This document shows, in pieces, positions 1 to 7,999 of a stretch of 64,000 bases of DNA (positions within the stretch are counted from its first letter, which is position 1; each line of letters starts with the position of its first letter). Source of the DNA: JAEUWI01 sp942492815. GTDB lineage: Bacteria > Hydrogenedentota > Hydrogenedentia > Hydrogenedentales > JAEUWI01. Position numbers and translations under genes: made by a program. Location of the stretch: NCBI GenBank assembly GCA_942492815.1, contig OW818658.1, forward strand, positions 3,410,001 through 3,474,000. Reading direction: 5' to 3'. The notes under the pieces are model-generated. The model had not been told where the DNA came from and searched no databases. It saw only the letters and a program-made list of their open reading frames with translations.

Positions 1-1
1 G

Positions 2-412
2 CTCTCCGTGGTGCGGATTCATTTTCGGCAGAAGCACTACGACGATGTGATCGAGCACGCCCAGTTGTTTTTGGAAGAAACAGAGAACGCGGCGTTGCGC
101 CGGGAGTGCCTGGAGATGCTCGCCCTCGCCTGCAAGCGTCGCGAGCGCTGGGAAGAAATGCAGCAGGCCTGGGAGCAAGTGCTCGATGCCTTCCCCGGCG
201 ACTCCGAGGCGAGCCATGAGCTGGCAAAGCACCACGAACACCGCACACGCGATCTCGGGGCCGCCGCGCGCCTTTGCCGCGAGGCCCTCACGCACTATGC
301 CACACGCGAAGGCACGGCGGGCCTGGAGCGGAGCGAGGCGCGAACTTTCCGCCATCGCCTTGAGCGAATCGAGAAGAAGCTGGGGCGGCGCGGGGGCGAG
401 TTGGAGTTTTGA
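2..412 (+). CDS. TPR-like helical protein, 3' end only
   Basis: The reading frame is open at the left edge of the window (codons CTC TCC precede the first possible start, GTG at 8), so this is the end of a longer gene. The 136 visible residues form paired amphipathic helices typical of a TPR-like solenoid, with a WEEMQQAWEQVL helix and an ELAKHHEHRTRDLGAAARLC segment, and a basic tail. The tail resembles the C-terminal helical part of YprB-type RNase H-like exonuclease proteins. That is family recollection only, because any catalytic domain would lie outside the window. The gene converges on the SPFH operon and ends at a strong hairpin. Confidence 0.6.
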   Translation, partial: LSVVRIHFRQKHYDDVIEHAQLFLEETENAALRRECLEMLALACKRRERWEEMQQAWEQVLDAFPGDSEASHELAKHHEHRTRDLGAAARLCREALTHYATREGTAGLERSEARTFRHRLERIEKKLGRRGGELEF

Positions 413-440
413 GGGGGAAACGGCCGGGCCGTAAATACAG

Positions 441-478
441 ATCGGACCGATCAGTCGGATCAGACTGATCGGTCCGAT
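441..478. terminator. bidirectional hairpin terminator
   Basis: A perfect 15-bp stem (441-455 with 464-478, ATCGGACCGATCAGT and its complement) closes an 8-nt loop. It is flanked by A/T-rich sequence on both sides (TTTCTTTT downstream) and lies between two convergent genes, so it can serve both strands. It shares its GATCGG/CCGATC core with hairpins near 7943 and 53655. Confidence 0.7.
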
Positions 479-486
479 ATTTCTTT

Positions 487-1542
487 TCAGGGCAATGGAC
501 CCAGCGGCGTTTTCTTCTCCGCCAGCGCCTTGGCGCCGTACATGCCGAGAAACTGGTTGATGTCCATGGAGCGCACGTCGAGTCCGCCGCCGCCCATGGG
601 CACCATGATGATCTTCTTATCCGCCAGGGCTTCCGTGATAGCCAGTTTGACCACCTCGGCGCTGCCCGAGCCCGATAAGGCTTCGTTCATCTTGCGGATG
701 CCTTCCGCCTCGGCCTGAGCCTCGGCGAGCGTTGCCTGGGCGATCCGCTCCTGCTGGAGGAAGTAGGCGTCGACCTGAATCACCGCCGTCTCGTATTCGC
801 CGTCGGCGGTGGCCTTCACTTTGGCGATGGTGGCTTCCGCCTCCTTCACCAGGGTGACGAATTCCTCGCGGCGCGCATTCGTTTCCGAGCGCAGCTTCTC
901 CACTTCCTGATCGGCCACCTTCTTGTCCTCGATGGCCTGCTGGTACGCGGGGGAGAAGTTATAGTCCTGCAGCAGAACCTCCGTAACCACCACGCCGTAG
1001 GCCTTGAGCATCTCGTTAAGCTCCTCCTTCACGACCAGGGCCTTCGCGCTGCGCTGCTCCGCCTCGTAAAAGTTTTCCGTGGTCAGTTCGCCGAAAATGT
1101 CCCGGGGCTTGCTCCGGGCAATGGTGCGCACGATATTGTCCCGCACCTCATCATCAGTGGTGCCCACCCGCTGGAGGATATGGGCGGCCTCCTCGGGGTT
1201 GATGTGATAAGAGATGATCACGTCCAGGCTGATGTCGTTACCATCTACGGTCTTGAACTTCAGGTCGTCCTGGTCGCCAATGTTGCTGGCATTCGGGTCT
1301 CCCGCCATGACCAGCTTCTGAATGCGCGTGTCGAACGTGTGCCAGTCCGTGAAGAAGGGCACAAAGAAATAAGTCGAACCTGGGGCGTAGGGTTCCTTTT
1401 GAACCCCCTTGTCGCCAAAGGGCGACCAGGTGACCGTGCGGACACCGACTTCGGTGGCGCCGGTGCTGTAGGGCATGCAGCCGCTGGCCAGCAGGGTGCA
1501 CCCCGCGAAAAGAGCGGCGAGGGCCGCGTTGCGCGTACTCAT
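487..1542 (-). CDS. SPFH/prohibitin-like lipoprotein
   Basis: This 351-residue protein starts with a hydrophobic segment ending in a lipobox (LLASGC, Cys about residue 22), so it is probably a lipoprotein. The SPFH/band 7 domain follows (about residues 30-220), then a charged, Ala/Glu/Lys-rich coiled coil (about 205-290) of the type that drives SPFH oligomerisation, and a Gly-rich tail (MGGGGLDVRSMD). SPFH proteins form membrane cage assemblies that often control membrane proteases or stress responses. The start codon overlaps the stop of the upstream SPFH gene (ATGA), so the two are translationally coupled, in the manner of an HflK/HflC pair. A lipid anchor in place of a transmembrane helix is unusual for the family. 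The partner protease is not visible. Confidence 0.85.
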   Translation of the reverse strand: MSTRNAALAALFAGCTLLASGCMPYSTGATEVGVRTVTWSPFGDKGVQKEPYAPGSTYFFVPFFTDWHTFDTRIQKLVMAGDPNASNIGDQDDLKFKTVDGNDISLDVIISYHINPEEAAHILQRVGTTDDEVRDNIVRTIARSKPRDIFGELTTENFYEAEQRSAKALVVKEELNEMLKAYGVVVTEVLLQDYNFSPAYQQAIEDKKVADQEVEKLRSETNARREEFVTLVKEAEATIAKVKATADGEYETAVIQVDAYFLQQERIAQATLAEAQAEAEGIRKMNEALSGSGSAEVVKLAITEALADKKIIMVPMGGGGLDVRSMDINQFLGMYGAKALAEKKTPLGPLP

Positions 1543-2687
1543 TGGACAGGCTCCGTCGTTGCGGGGGCGACCGGTGCGGGGGCCGGGGATTTACCCGAGG
1601 CCGCGCTTTCCGTCACACCAAAAGTTTTCAGCACCGCATTCAGATCGAGGGGATTCATCCCCTGTTCCCCGCCTGCGGGAAGGAGGATAACGTCCAGACC
1701 CTTGAGGATGTCCGCCATCTTGATGGCCACCATGGCCTCGGCACCGAGGGCCTGCATGGCCTGATTCTTCAGCTCCACGCCCTGGGCCTCCGCCGTGGCC
1801 ACCAGCAGATCGGCCTCCGCCTCTTTCTTGCGGACGTACAGATCCCGTTCCGCCTCTTTTTCCACGCGGTAGGCGTCGCCTTCGGCCTCTTTCACCTTCA
1901 CGAGGTATTCGCCTTCGGCCATGGCCCGCTGGAGCACCTGATTCTGCTCGGCGGCGCGGCCCTTGGATTCGTTGGTGAATACCAACTGGTCCTGGAGCTT
2001 TTTGGCCTCAATGTTTTCCTGGATGGCCTCGCTGTACCGGAAATAGCGCACCAGCACATGCTCCACCACGAGCCCCTCGTCCTTGAGTTTTTCGTTGAGG
2101 ATCTGCTCCGCGAGATCCGCCTTCTCGACGCGCAGATTGGAGTCGTAGAACTCCTCCGTGGTCAACTGCCCCAGGGCTTGCTTGAGCACGGCCTCGGCCT
2201 TGGGCAGCAGGCCCAGTTGCAGATAGTTGTCCTCGGGACCGAGCTTCTTGAAGACTTTGTAGGGGTCGTCGATCCGGTAGAGTATGGTCGCGTCCACATC
2301 GACAAAGAAGCCGTCGGAGGTCTGGATCTTCGCCTCCCGGTCAACGTAGATTCCATCGCGTACCGCGCTCGCCCGGTTCGTCATTTCGAGCACCTGGGAG
2401 TTGCGCGGCAGGGTGTAGACTTCCTGGACGCCAAAGGGGATACGGAAGGCCAGACCCGGTTCGTAGATTTTTTCCTGCACGCCCTTGTGCACGCCAATCT
2501 TGACGACCTTGATGCCGAATTCGTTGGGCTGGACGTATTCAAAGCACATATTGTAGGCGATGATTACGCCTACGGCGATCAGGGGAATGATGATGGACAA
2601 TCCGGCGAGTTTACCCGCTCGACGCCCTCCCGTTGCCCGTGGCGGACCGCCTTCAGCGCCGCCGACAAATTCCGGTTTTCGTGCCAT
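1539..2687 (-). CDS. SPFH/prohibitin-like membrane protein
   Basis: A 382-residue protein with a short basic cytoplasmic N-terminus, one transmembrane helix (about residues 28-48, rich in Ile, Leu and Val), an SPFH/band 7 domain (about 50-240) and a long Glu/Lys/Ala coiled coil (about 235-320). A Pro/Ala-rich tail ends the protein. The layout matches HflK- or prohibitin-type proteins, with the bulk of the chain outside the cytoplasm. A GAAGGG ribosome site precedes the ATG by about ten bases. It is the first of a coupled SPFH pair and follows a DUF2058-like gene on the same strand after 88 bp. Hetero-oligomerisation with the downstream SPFH lipoprotein is inferred from the pairing. Confidence 0.85.
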   Translation of the reverse strand: MARKPEFVGGAEGGPPRATGGRRAGKLAGLSIIIPLIAVGVIIAYNMCFEYVQPNEFGIKVVKIGVHKGVQEKIYEPGLAFRIPFGVQEVYTLPRNSQVLEMTNRASAVRDGIYVDREAKIQTSDGFFVDVDATILYRIDDPYKVFKKLGPEDNYLQLGLLPKAEAVLKQALGQLTTEEFYDSNLRVEKADLAEQILNEKLKDEGLVVEHVLVRYFRYSEAIQENIEAKKLQDQLVFTNESKGRAAEQNQVLQRAMAEGEYLVKVKEAEGDAYRVEKEAERDLYVRKKEAEADLLVATAEAQGVELKNQAMQALGAEAMVAIKMADILKGLDVILLPAGGEQGMNPLDLNAVLKTFGVTESAASGKSPAPAPVAPATTEPVQ

Positions 2688-2775
2688 GGTTTGAGTACCC
2701 TTCGTTGGTGAGTTGGGATTTACACGACCGTTACCGTCCTGAGCCGACTTTTATTCGCCGCCGGGATAAACTCGA

Positions 2776-3324
2776 CTACCACATGAGATCATCCGGCACC
2801 GGAAACTCGACGTAAGGGTCGTCCGGGCTGAGGGTATCCGCAGCGACGTTCAACAGGACCAGACGGGCCGGTGTACGCTCTTCGATTTTTTCCGCAACGG
2901 CGCGGGGCACCAGATGATAACCTCCGGGGCCCCAAACGATGCCGATAACGCCGTCGCGCAGTTGAACCTGAATTTCCGATGATACGAGCAGGTTCTTCAC
3001 CTTGCCTTCATCGGCGAATTTATAGTCTACGTTCCCTTTCGTGTTCCGAAGGGCATGCTGCTTGATCAGGTCGTCCGACTGGGCGTGGAGCGCCTGTGCC
3101 TTTTGCTCGGCTTCCCGCTCCAGGTTGAGCTGGCGATCCCGCTCGCGCTTTTCCTCAATGGCCTTCTGGGCGGCCAGTTGCTCCGGCGTGGGCGCGTCAC
3201 TTTCGCCATCGGATTCTTTACGGCGCTGTCGGCGCGCAAGATTCTCTTCGTGGGCAGCGGCTTTGGCCTGCTTCTTGGTGGCCAGGCCTGCTTTCAACAA
3301 TTGATCTCGAAATAGGTCGTTCAT
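2776..3324 (-). CDS. DUF2058/YaiL-like nucleic-acid-associated protein
   Basis: This 182-residue protein opens MNDLFRDQLLKAGLATKKQ, which matches the start of the DUF2058 (YaiL-like) family. A highly charged helix (about residues 20-95, Arg/Lys/Glu/Gln-rich) follows, then a small C-terminal domain (about 100-180) with the GNVDYKFADEGKVKNL segment. Family members are annotated as polynucleotide-associated, but their function is poorly known. An in-frame ATG three codons upstream (3333) is an alternative start. I prefer 3324 because the family begins at that point. The gene heads the reverse operon that continues into the two SPFH genes and is divergent from the coiled-coil gene at 3592. Confidence 0.75.
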   Translation of the reverse strand: MNDLFRDQLLKAGLATKKQAKAAAHEENLARRQRRKESDGESDAPTPEQLAAQKAIEEKRERDRQLNLEREAEQKAQALHAQSDDLIKQHALRNTKGNVDYKFADEGKVKNLLVSSEIQVQLRDGVIGIVWGPGGYHLVPRAVAEKIEERTPARLVLLNVAADTLSPDDPYVEFPVPDDLMW

Positions 3325-3512
3325 AGGTCTCATAACTCTGCTGGATTGTCAAGAAGGGCGCGCGCAACGTGCCACTGTGCCCACTCCCCCGCACTATGCG
3401 TCCTCGGCGAGGATGGAATCAAGAAGGGACACGCCATCAAAGCCCTGGCCGCTCCCTGGGCGCTGGCTTCGCAAGGCCGACAGCACTGCGTGGTTTGCGG
3501 GATATTCGCACC

Positions 3513-3541
3513 TTGACAGGCTCGGGTAAAGTGTTTAAACT
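3513..3541 (+). promoter_or_regulatory. sigma70-type promoter candidate
   Basis: A perfect -35 hexamer TTGACA (3513-3518) is followed after 17 bases by TAAACT (3536-3541), a partial match to the -10 consensus. It lies about 50 bases upstream of the ATG at 3592, in the divergent intergenic region. This is a consensus match only. Confidence 0.45.
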
Positions 3542-3591
3542 TCCGTCAGGGAGACGTGTGAAATTTTTCAGCGTCGTAAGGAAGGCAATCG

Positions 3592-5136
3592 ATGGACGAC
3601 AACACTGTGGAACGCGCTGGGGCCGATGAGCAAGAGTCTGCACTTGAATCCGAGTTCAAGCAATTGCGCCAACGGCACAAGGCTCGTTTCGAACAACTTG
3701 CAGGCCTGATGGCCTCGATCCAGAGCCTGTCCGAGTCCGCAAAGGCCGAGTCGGACTCCCTGGAAACCTTGGAGCAATCGGCCCACGGACAACTAAACTA
3801 TTTGAAGAAGAGCCTCGAAGAGAGCGTTTCAGGCCAAGGCGGCTTCGAATCCCGTATCCAGGAATTGACCGAGGCCCTCTCCGCCGCGGAGCGGGAGCGG
3901 GTAGCCCTGGCGGGCCAACTGAGTGCGGCGGAGGGCTCCGATACGGAACTGGAATCCCTGCGCGAAGAGTTGGCGGCGGCCACCACCTCCCTTGGCGATG
4001 CCCAGGTACGACTCGCCACGCTGTCCAGTGAGCTGGAAGAGGCCCGAGCCGAAAGCACTGGCACGCGGGAACGCCTGGCGGCAATCGAAGTGGAGTCCCT
4101 TGGACAATCCGACGATGCCTCCCGGCTCCAGGAACAGATTGCGGGACTTCAGGCGGAGATCGCCGAGAAGGATCGCCTGCTTCAGGATGCCCAGGCCGCG
4201 CTGGATGAAGCGCAGGAGGAGCAGAACCGGGTCGGCGCTGAATTTGAGCGGCTCAAATCGATCCAGCAGCATGCGGAAGCCACGCAGGAGGGTCTGAAGA
4301 CCGAGCTGCTGGCCGTCCAGCGCGAACTGGAGACGCTCAAGGAACGCTACCGCGAAGGCTTGAGCTCCGAGGCCGCCCTGGCCCTTCGCCAGCAGGTCAC
4401 GGAGACCACCGCGCAGGTGAGCGTCATGGAGAAGGAACTGGTTGAAGCGCGGGAACACTCGAAGAAGTCGGTGCTCGCCCAGCAACTGACCGACGCTATC
4501 CAGGAGACCGAGCGCCTGGAAGAAGAAAACGAGCGCCTGCGCGCGCAATTGGGAATTCTTGAAGACGGCCGGAGAATCCTGGACGGCGGCTACGAACTGG
4601 CGGCGGCGGAGGCGGTGACCTACGCGGAACCCCAGGTGTCGCGCTCTCCCGAGGATGAACTGCTCCGGATACAACGCTCCGCCCAGAAGTGGACCCACGG
4701 ACCGAAGCGGGTGATCGGGCAGATCCTGCTGGACGCCGGTGTCATCACCGAAGCGCAGCTCGAAAAGGCCCTTGAAGTCCAGAAGAGCAGCCCCCAGCAG
4801 CATCTGGGCGCCCTACTCGGCGAATTGGGCTTTGCCTCGGAAGAAGCAATCGCCCAGGCCCGCGCAAGCCAATGCGGCGTGGACTACATCCGCATTGTGG
4901 AAGATACGATCGATCCCGAGGCCGCGGCCCTGATCAGCCAGCGCCTCGCCTCGCAGCACAACTGCATTCCCGTCTCCGCGACCCCAAAGTCGATGGTGCT
5001 GGCCGTGACCAACCCCATGGATCTGCTGGCGATTGAAGACGTGGAGCGGTTTACCAACCGCAAGGTGGATGTGGTCGTGGGCACCGTGCCCGATGTAACC
5101 CAGGCCATCGCCCGGTACTACTGGGAACCGGAGTAA
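3592..5136 (+). CDS. coiled-coil protein with C-terminal MshEN domain
   Basis: The 514-residue protein has two parts. Residues about 10-330 are a long Glu/Gln/Leu-rich coiled coil. Residues about 365-510 are an MshEN domain (the N-terminal domain of GspE/PilB-type ATPases), seen in IGQILLDAGVITEAQLEKAL, LGALLGELGFASEE and the repeat-like LAVTNPMDLLAIEDVERF. No Walker motifs follow, so the protein is not a secretion ATPase. MshEN domains can bind c-di-GMP in some proteins, so a sensor or adaptor role is possible. A strong ribosome site (AAGGAAGG) precedes the ATG. The gene is divergent from the DUF2058-SPFH operon and ends at a structured terminator. Confidence 0.75.
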   Translation: MDDNTVERAGADEQESALESEFKQLRQRHKARFEQLAGLMASIQSLSESAKAESDSLETLEQSAHGQLNYLKKSLEESVSGQGGFESRIQELTEALSAAERERVALAGQLSAAEGSDTELESLREELAAATTSLGDAQVRLATLSSELEEARAESTGTRERLAAIEVESLGQSDDASRLQEQIAGLQAEIAEKDRLLQDAQAALDEAQEEQNRVGAEFERLKSIQQHAEATQEGLKTELLAVQRELETLKERYREGLSSEAALALRQQVTETTAQVSVMEKELVEAREHSKKSVLAQQLTDAIQETERLEEENERLRAQLGILEDGRRILDGGYELAAAEAVTYAEPQVSRSPEDELLRIQRSAQKWTHGPKRVIGQILLDAGVITEAQLEKALEVQKSSPQQHLGALLGELGFASEEAIAQARASQCGVDYIRIVEDTIDPEAAALISQRLASQHNCIPVSATPKSMVLAVTNPMDLLAIEDVERFTNRKVDVVVGTVPDVTQAIARYYWEPE

Positions 5137-5137
5137 T

Positions 5138-5240
5138 CTCGCGCCCCGAAGCAGGAATTGAATTCGCGCCACAATCCAGTTAGTCTGAACGGCAGACGCG
5201 CTGCCCCAATGGGCAGTATGGATGGTGGCGCGAGTTTTTT
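5138..5240 (+). terminator. branched structured terminator or small RNA element
   Basis: CTCGCGCC (5138-5145) pairs with GGCGCGAG (5227-5234), followed directly by a T6 tract. Inside this closing stem are two perfect hairpins: GTCTG/CAGAC (5183-5197) and CTGCCC/GGGCAG with a CAAT loop (5201-5216). It probably terminates the upstream gene. The branched fold could also be a small RNA or attenuator ahead of the aldehyde dehydrogenase. I do not recognise an RNA family. Confidence 0.5.
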
Positions 5241-5319
5241 GTTATGACGTTGCGCCCTGTGATTGCAGCCGCCTGGCCGCGGCCTGCCTCAACCAACGAC
5301 CCGCAGGAGAGTTCCCCCC

Positions 5320-6894
5320 ATGGCAGTCAATCCGGTGTCTCAGGAAAGTGCTTTCGACGTCGTCAATCCCCGCACGGGCGCGGTGCTCTATCGCGTGGAA
5401 GAACCGGATGCCGAGGCCCTCAGCGGCGTGATGGCTGCCGCCCGCGAGGCCGCCCCCGCGCTTCGCGCCATGACCGTAGCCCAGCGCCTCGCGTTCGCGG
5501 GCCGAATCAAGGCCTACCTCCGGCAACACAAGGAGGCCATCGTCCAGCGGATCGTGGATGAAACGGGTAAGCCCCGCATCGAAGCGCTGATGACCGAAGT
5601 CTTCCCGTCACTCGACCTCATCCAATATTACGAGAAGAACGCCGAAAAAATCCTGCGCGATCAGTCCGCGCCCACACCCTTGCTGCTGATGGGCAAGAAA
5701 TCCAGAATCTACTACGAACCCCTTGGACCCGTGCTGATCATCTCGCCGTGGAACTACCCCTTCAACCTCTCCATGACGCCTATTCTAACGGCGCTCATCG
5801 CGGGCAACCCCGTCATCTTCAAGCCGTCGGAGTACACGCCGCTGAAGGGACTGCTGGAGGAGATCTTCCAGGCCTCCGGACTGCCCAAGGGCTTCGTCCA
5901 GGTGGTCTATGGCGCGAAGGAGACGGGCAAGCGGCTCATCGACCTTCAACCCGCCAAAGTCTTCTTCACGGGAAGTGAAGGCGCGGGCAAAGCGATCATG
6001 GCCCAGGCCGCGCAATACCTGATCCCCGTGGAGCTCGAGCTTGGCGGCAAGGACCCCATGGTGGTCTTTGAGGACGCCTCCATCTCCCGGGCGGTCCAGG
6101 GCGCGCTCTGGGGCGCCATGACCAATGCGGGACAGACCTGCACTTCGGTCGAGCGCATTCTGGTACAGAATCGCATCAAGGATGAATTCGTCCTCCAGAT
6201 GAAAGCCGCCATCGAAGGACTGCGCACCGCATCGGGCACCGCCGACACGTCCCACAACAAGACGCTCGACATGGGTTGCATGACCGCGGATTTCCAGATC
6301 GCGAAAGTGGAGGCCCAACTGGCCGACGCCGAGGCGAAAGGGGCGAAGGTGCATTGCGGCGGCAAGCGGTCGGACACCTCCCACGCCTTCCCCCCCACGC
6401 TCGTCACCGATGTCACGCCCGACATGGCGATCTATGGCGAGGAAAGCTTCGGCCCCCTGGTCACCGTGCAGGGCTTCGCCGATGAAGCCGAAGCCATCCG
6501 CCTGGCGAATGACAGCCGCTACGGCCTCTGCTCCAGCGTGTGGACGGCCGACCTCGACCGGGGTGATCGCGTCGCACGAGCGATAGTTACGGGAGGCGTA
6601 TCCATCAACAACGTGCTCGCCACCCTGGCCAATGCCGCCCTGCCCTTCGGCGGCACCAAGTACTCCGGCATGGGCCGCTACAAGGGCCCCCACGGCCTCT
6701 ATTCCTTTTCCAACGTCAAGTCCATTCTGGTGGACAAGAACAGCAACAAGAAAGAGCCCATCTGGTATCCTTACTCGGAAGAGAAATACGGCCTCATCTC
6801 GGCGCTGATCGATGCCTCTGCCGAAGGCGGCCTGAAAGGTCTGCTTAAAACGATCATGGTCGGCATGAAGCTGGATAAGTTTACGAAGATGTAA
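5320..6894 (+). CDS. NAD(P)-dependent aldehyde dehydrogenase
   Basis: A full-length (524-residue) aldehyde dehydrogenase superfamily enzyme that oxidises an aldehyde to a carboxylate with NAD(P)+. Visible signatures are the cofactor-binding SPWNYPFNLSMTP and KPSEYTP, the FTGSEGAGK loop, the catalytic Glu in ELGGKDPM and the catalytic Cys in NAGQTCTSVER (about residue 273). The PFGGTKYSGMGRYKG segment near the C-terminus resembles class 3/fatty aldehyde-type enzymes, and the tail extends about 50 residues past the core. Start 5320 is chosen because CAGGAGA lies nine bases upstream and the N-terminus then fits the family. A frame running back to 5263 is rejected as an extension. The substrate cannot be told from sequence. 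Confidence 0.9.
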   Translation: MAVNPVSQESAFDVVNPRTGAVLYRVEEPDAEALSGVMAAAREAAPALRAMTVAQRLAFAGRIKAYLRQHKEAIVQRIVDETGKPRIEALMTEVFPSLDLIQYYEKNAEKILRDQSAPTPLLLMGKKSRIYYEPLGPVLIISPWNYPFNLSMTPILTALIAGNPVIFKPSEYTPLKGLLEEIFQASGLPKGFVQVVYGAKETGKRLIDLQPAKVFFTGSEGAGKAIMAQAAQYLIPVELELGGKDPMVVFEDASISRAVQGALWGAMTNAGQTCTSVERILVQNRIKDEFVLQMKAAIEGLRTASGTADTSHNKTLDMGCMTADFQIAKVEAQLADAEAKGAKVHCGGKRSDTSHAFPPTLVTDVTPDMAIYGEESFGPLVTVQGFADEAEAIRLANDSRYGLCSSVWTADLDRGDRVARAIVTGGVSINNVLATLANAALPFGGTKYSGMGRYKGPHGLYSFSNVKSILVDKNSNKKEPIWYPYSEEKYGLISALIDASAEGGLKGLLKTIMVGMKLDKFTKM

Positions 6895-6950
6895 GAGACC
6901 TCCGCGCCCTATAAGACCCATAAGACCCATAAACCTACTCGGAACCCAAC

Positions 6951-7919
6951 ATGATCCGCTACTTGAGCATCGTTTTCATTGCAGCACTCAGCACCGCGCC
7001 CGTTATCGCCCAGCCTATGGTCACACTGACCGTACACGAGGGCGACCTCGACATTGCCATCGACGGCCGCTCCGTGGCCGAATACGTCTGGCAGGACGCC
7101 GCCCTTCCCCGCCCCTATTTCAGGCAGCTCACGACACCCGACGGCATCCAGGTCAGCCGCAACTACCCGACCGACCCGGTGGCCGATAAGGGCAACGACG
7201 ACCACGCCACTTTTCACCCCGGCGCCTGGCTGGCCTTTGGCGATGCCGCTGGTGCGGATTTCTGGCGCAACAAATCCGTCGTGCGCCACCTGACCTTCCT
7301 TGCGCCGCCGAAGACGGGCAAAGGCTCGGGCAGCTTCACCGTGATCAATGCCTACGACACCATCGGCGAAAACCCGAAGACCCTCTTCACCGAAACCTGC
7401 GCCTACACTATCACCGCGACGAAGGACGGCTATGTCATCATTGCGGAGTCCGTATTCAAGCCCGAAGAGGTGGACTTCGCTTTTGGCGATCAGGAAGAAA
7501 TGGGCTTCGGCGTGCGCCTGGCCACGCCCCTGAGCGTGAAGCACGGCGGCGGCCTCATCCGCAACAGCGCCGGCGGCGAACAGGAAGCGGGCACCTGGGG
7601 CAAGAGTGCGAACTGGTGCGCGGGCTACGGCAAGATCGGCGAGCGCTGGGCGGGCGTGAGCGTCATCGCCTCGCCCGACAACTTTCGCGACGCATGGTTT
7701 CACTCGCGGGACTACGGCCTCATCGTGGCCAATCCCTTTGGCAAGAAAGCCATGACGGCGCCAAAGGATGACGCCGTCGCCGCGGACAGCACGCTTGTCG
7801 AGAAAGATGGCACCTTCAAGGTGGGCTTCGGCATTTATGTCTTCAGCACCGAAGGCGAGCCCGACCTTCCCGCCATGTACACGGCCTACCTGGCCGCGCG
7901 CAAGGCGGCTGTGAACTAG
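6951..7919 (+). CDS. secreted PmoA-like (DUF6807) protein
   Basis: This 322-residue protein begins with a Sec signal peptide (cleavage near ALSTAPVIA-QP, about residue 21). The rest matches the PmoA/DUF6807 family, seen in RPYFRQLTTPDGIQVSRNYP, a DHATFHPGAWLAFGD segment and the later WCAGYGKIGERWAG stretch. The family name refers to methane oxygenase, but there is no sign of methane metabolism here. Such proteins are common in Planctomycetes-like genomes, with sugar or glycoside context, and their reaction is not established. The gene follows the aldehyde dehydrogenase after 56 bp, a gap with a short tandem ATAAGACCC motif. The two may be co-transcribed. Confidence 0.75.
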   Translation: MIRYLSIVFIAALSTAPVIAQPMVTLTVHEGDLDIAIDGRSVAEYVWQDAALPRPYFRQLTTPDGIQVSRNYPTDPVADKGNDDHATFHPGAWLAFGDAAGADFWRNKSVVRHLTFLAPPKTGKGSGSFTVINAYDTIGENPKTLFTETCAYTITATKDGYVIIAESVFKPEEVDFAFGDQEEMGFGVRLATPLSVKHGGGLIRNSAGGEQEAGTWGKSANWCAGYGKIGERWAGVSVIASPDNFRDAWFHSRDYGLIVANPFGKKAMTAPKDDAVAADSTLVEKDGTFKVGFGIYVFSTEGEPDLPAMYTAYLAARKAAVN

Positions 7920-7942
7920 CCGCCTTTCGATTGATCAAACGG

Positions 7943-7971
7943 ATCGGTCGGATCCGACTGATCCGACCGAT
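7943..7971. terminator. bidirectional hairpin terminator
   Basis: Perfect 11-bp stem ATCGGTCGGAT / ATCCGACCGAT (7943-7953 with 7961-7971) and a 7-nt loop, between the convergent PmoA-like and vWA genes. It has the same core as the hairpin at 441-478. Confidence 0.65.
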
Positions 7972-7999
7972 GTGTCTTCTTGCCTGCCGACAGCCCGTT

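Noticed and set aside
5138..5240. tRNA (selenocysteine-like) because of the 8-bp end stem and 97-base size
   Set aside because: No T-arm GGTTCGAATCC-like sequence, no anticodon arm in place, and a T tract after the stem.
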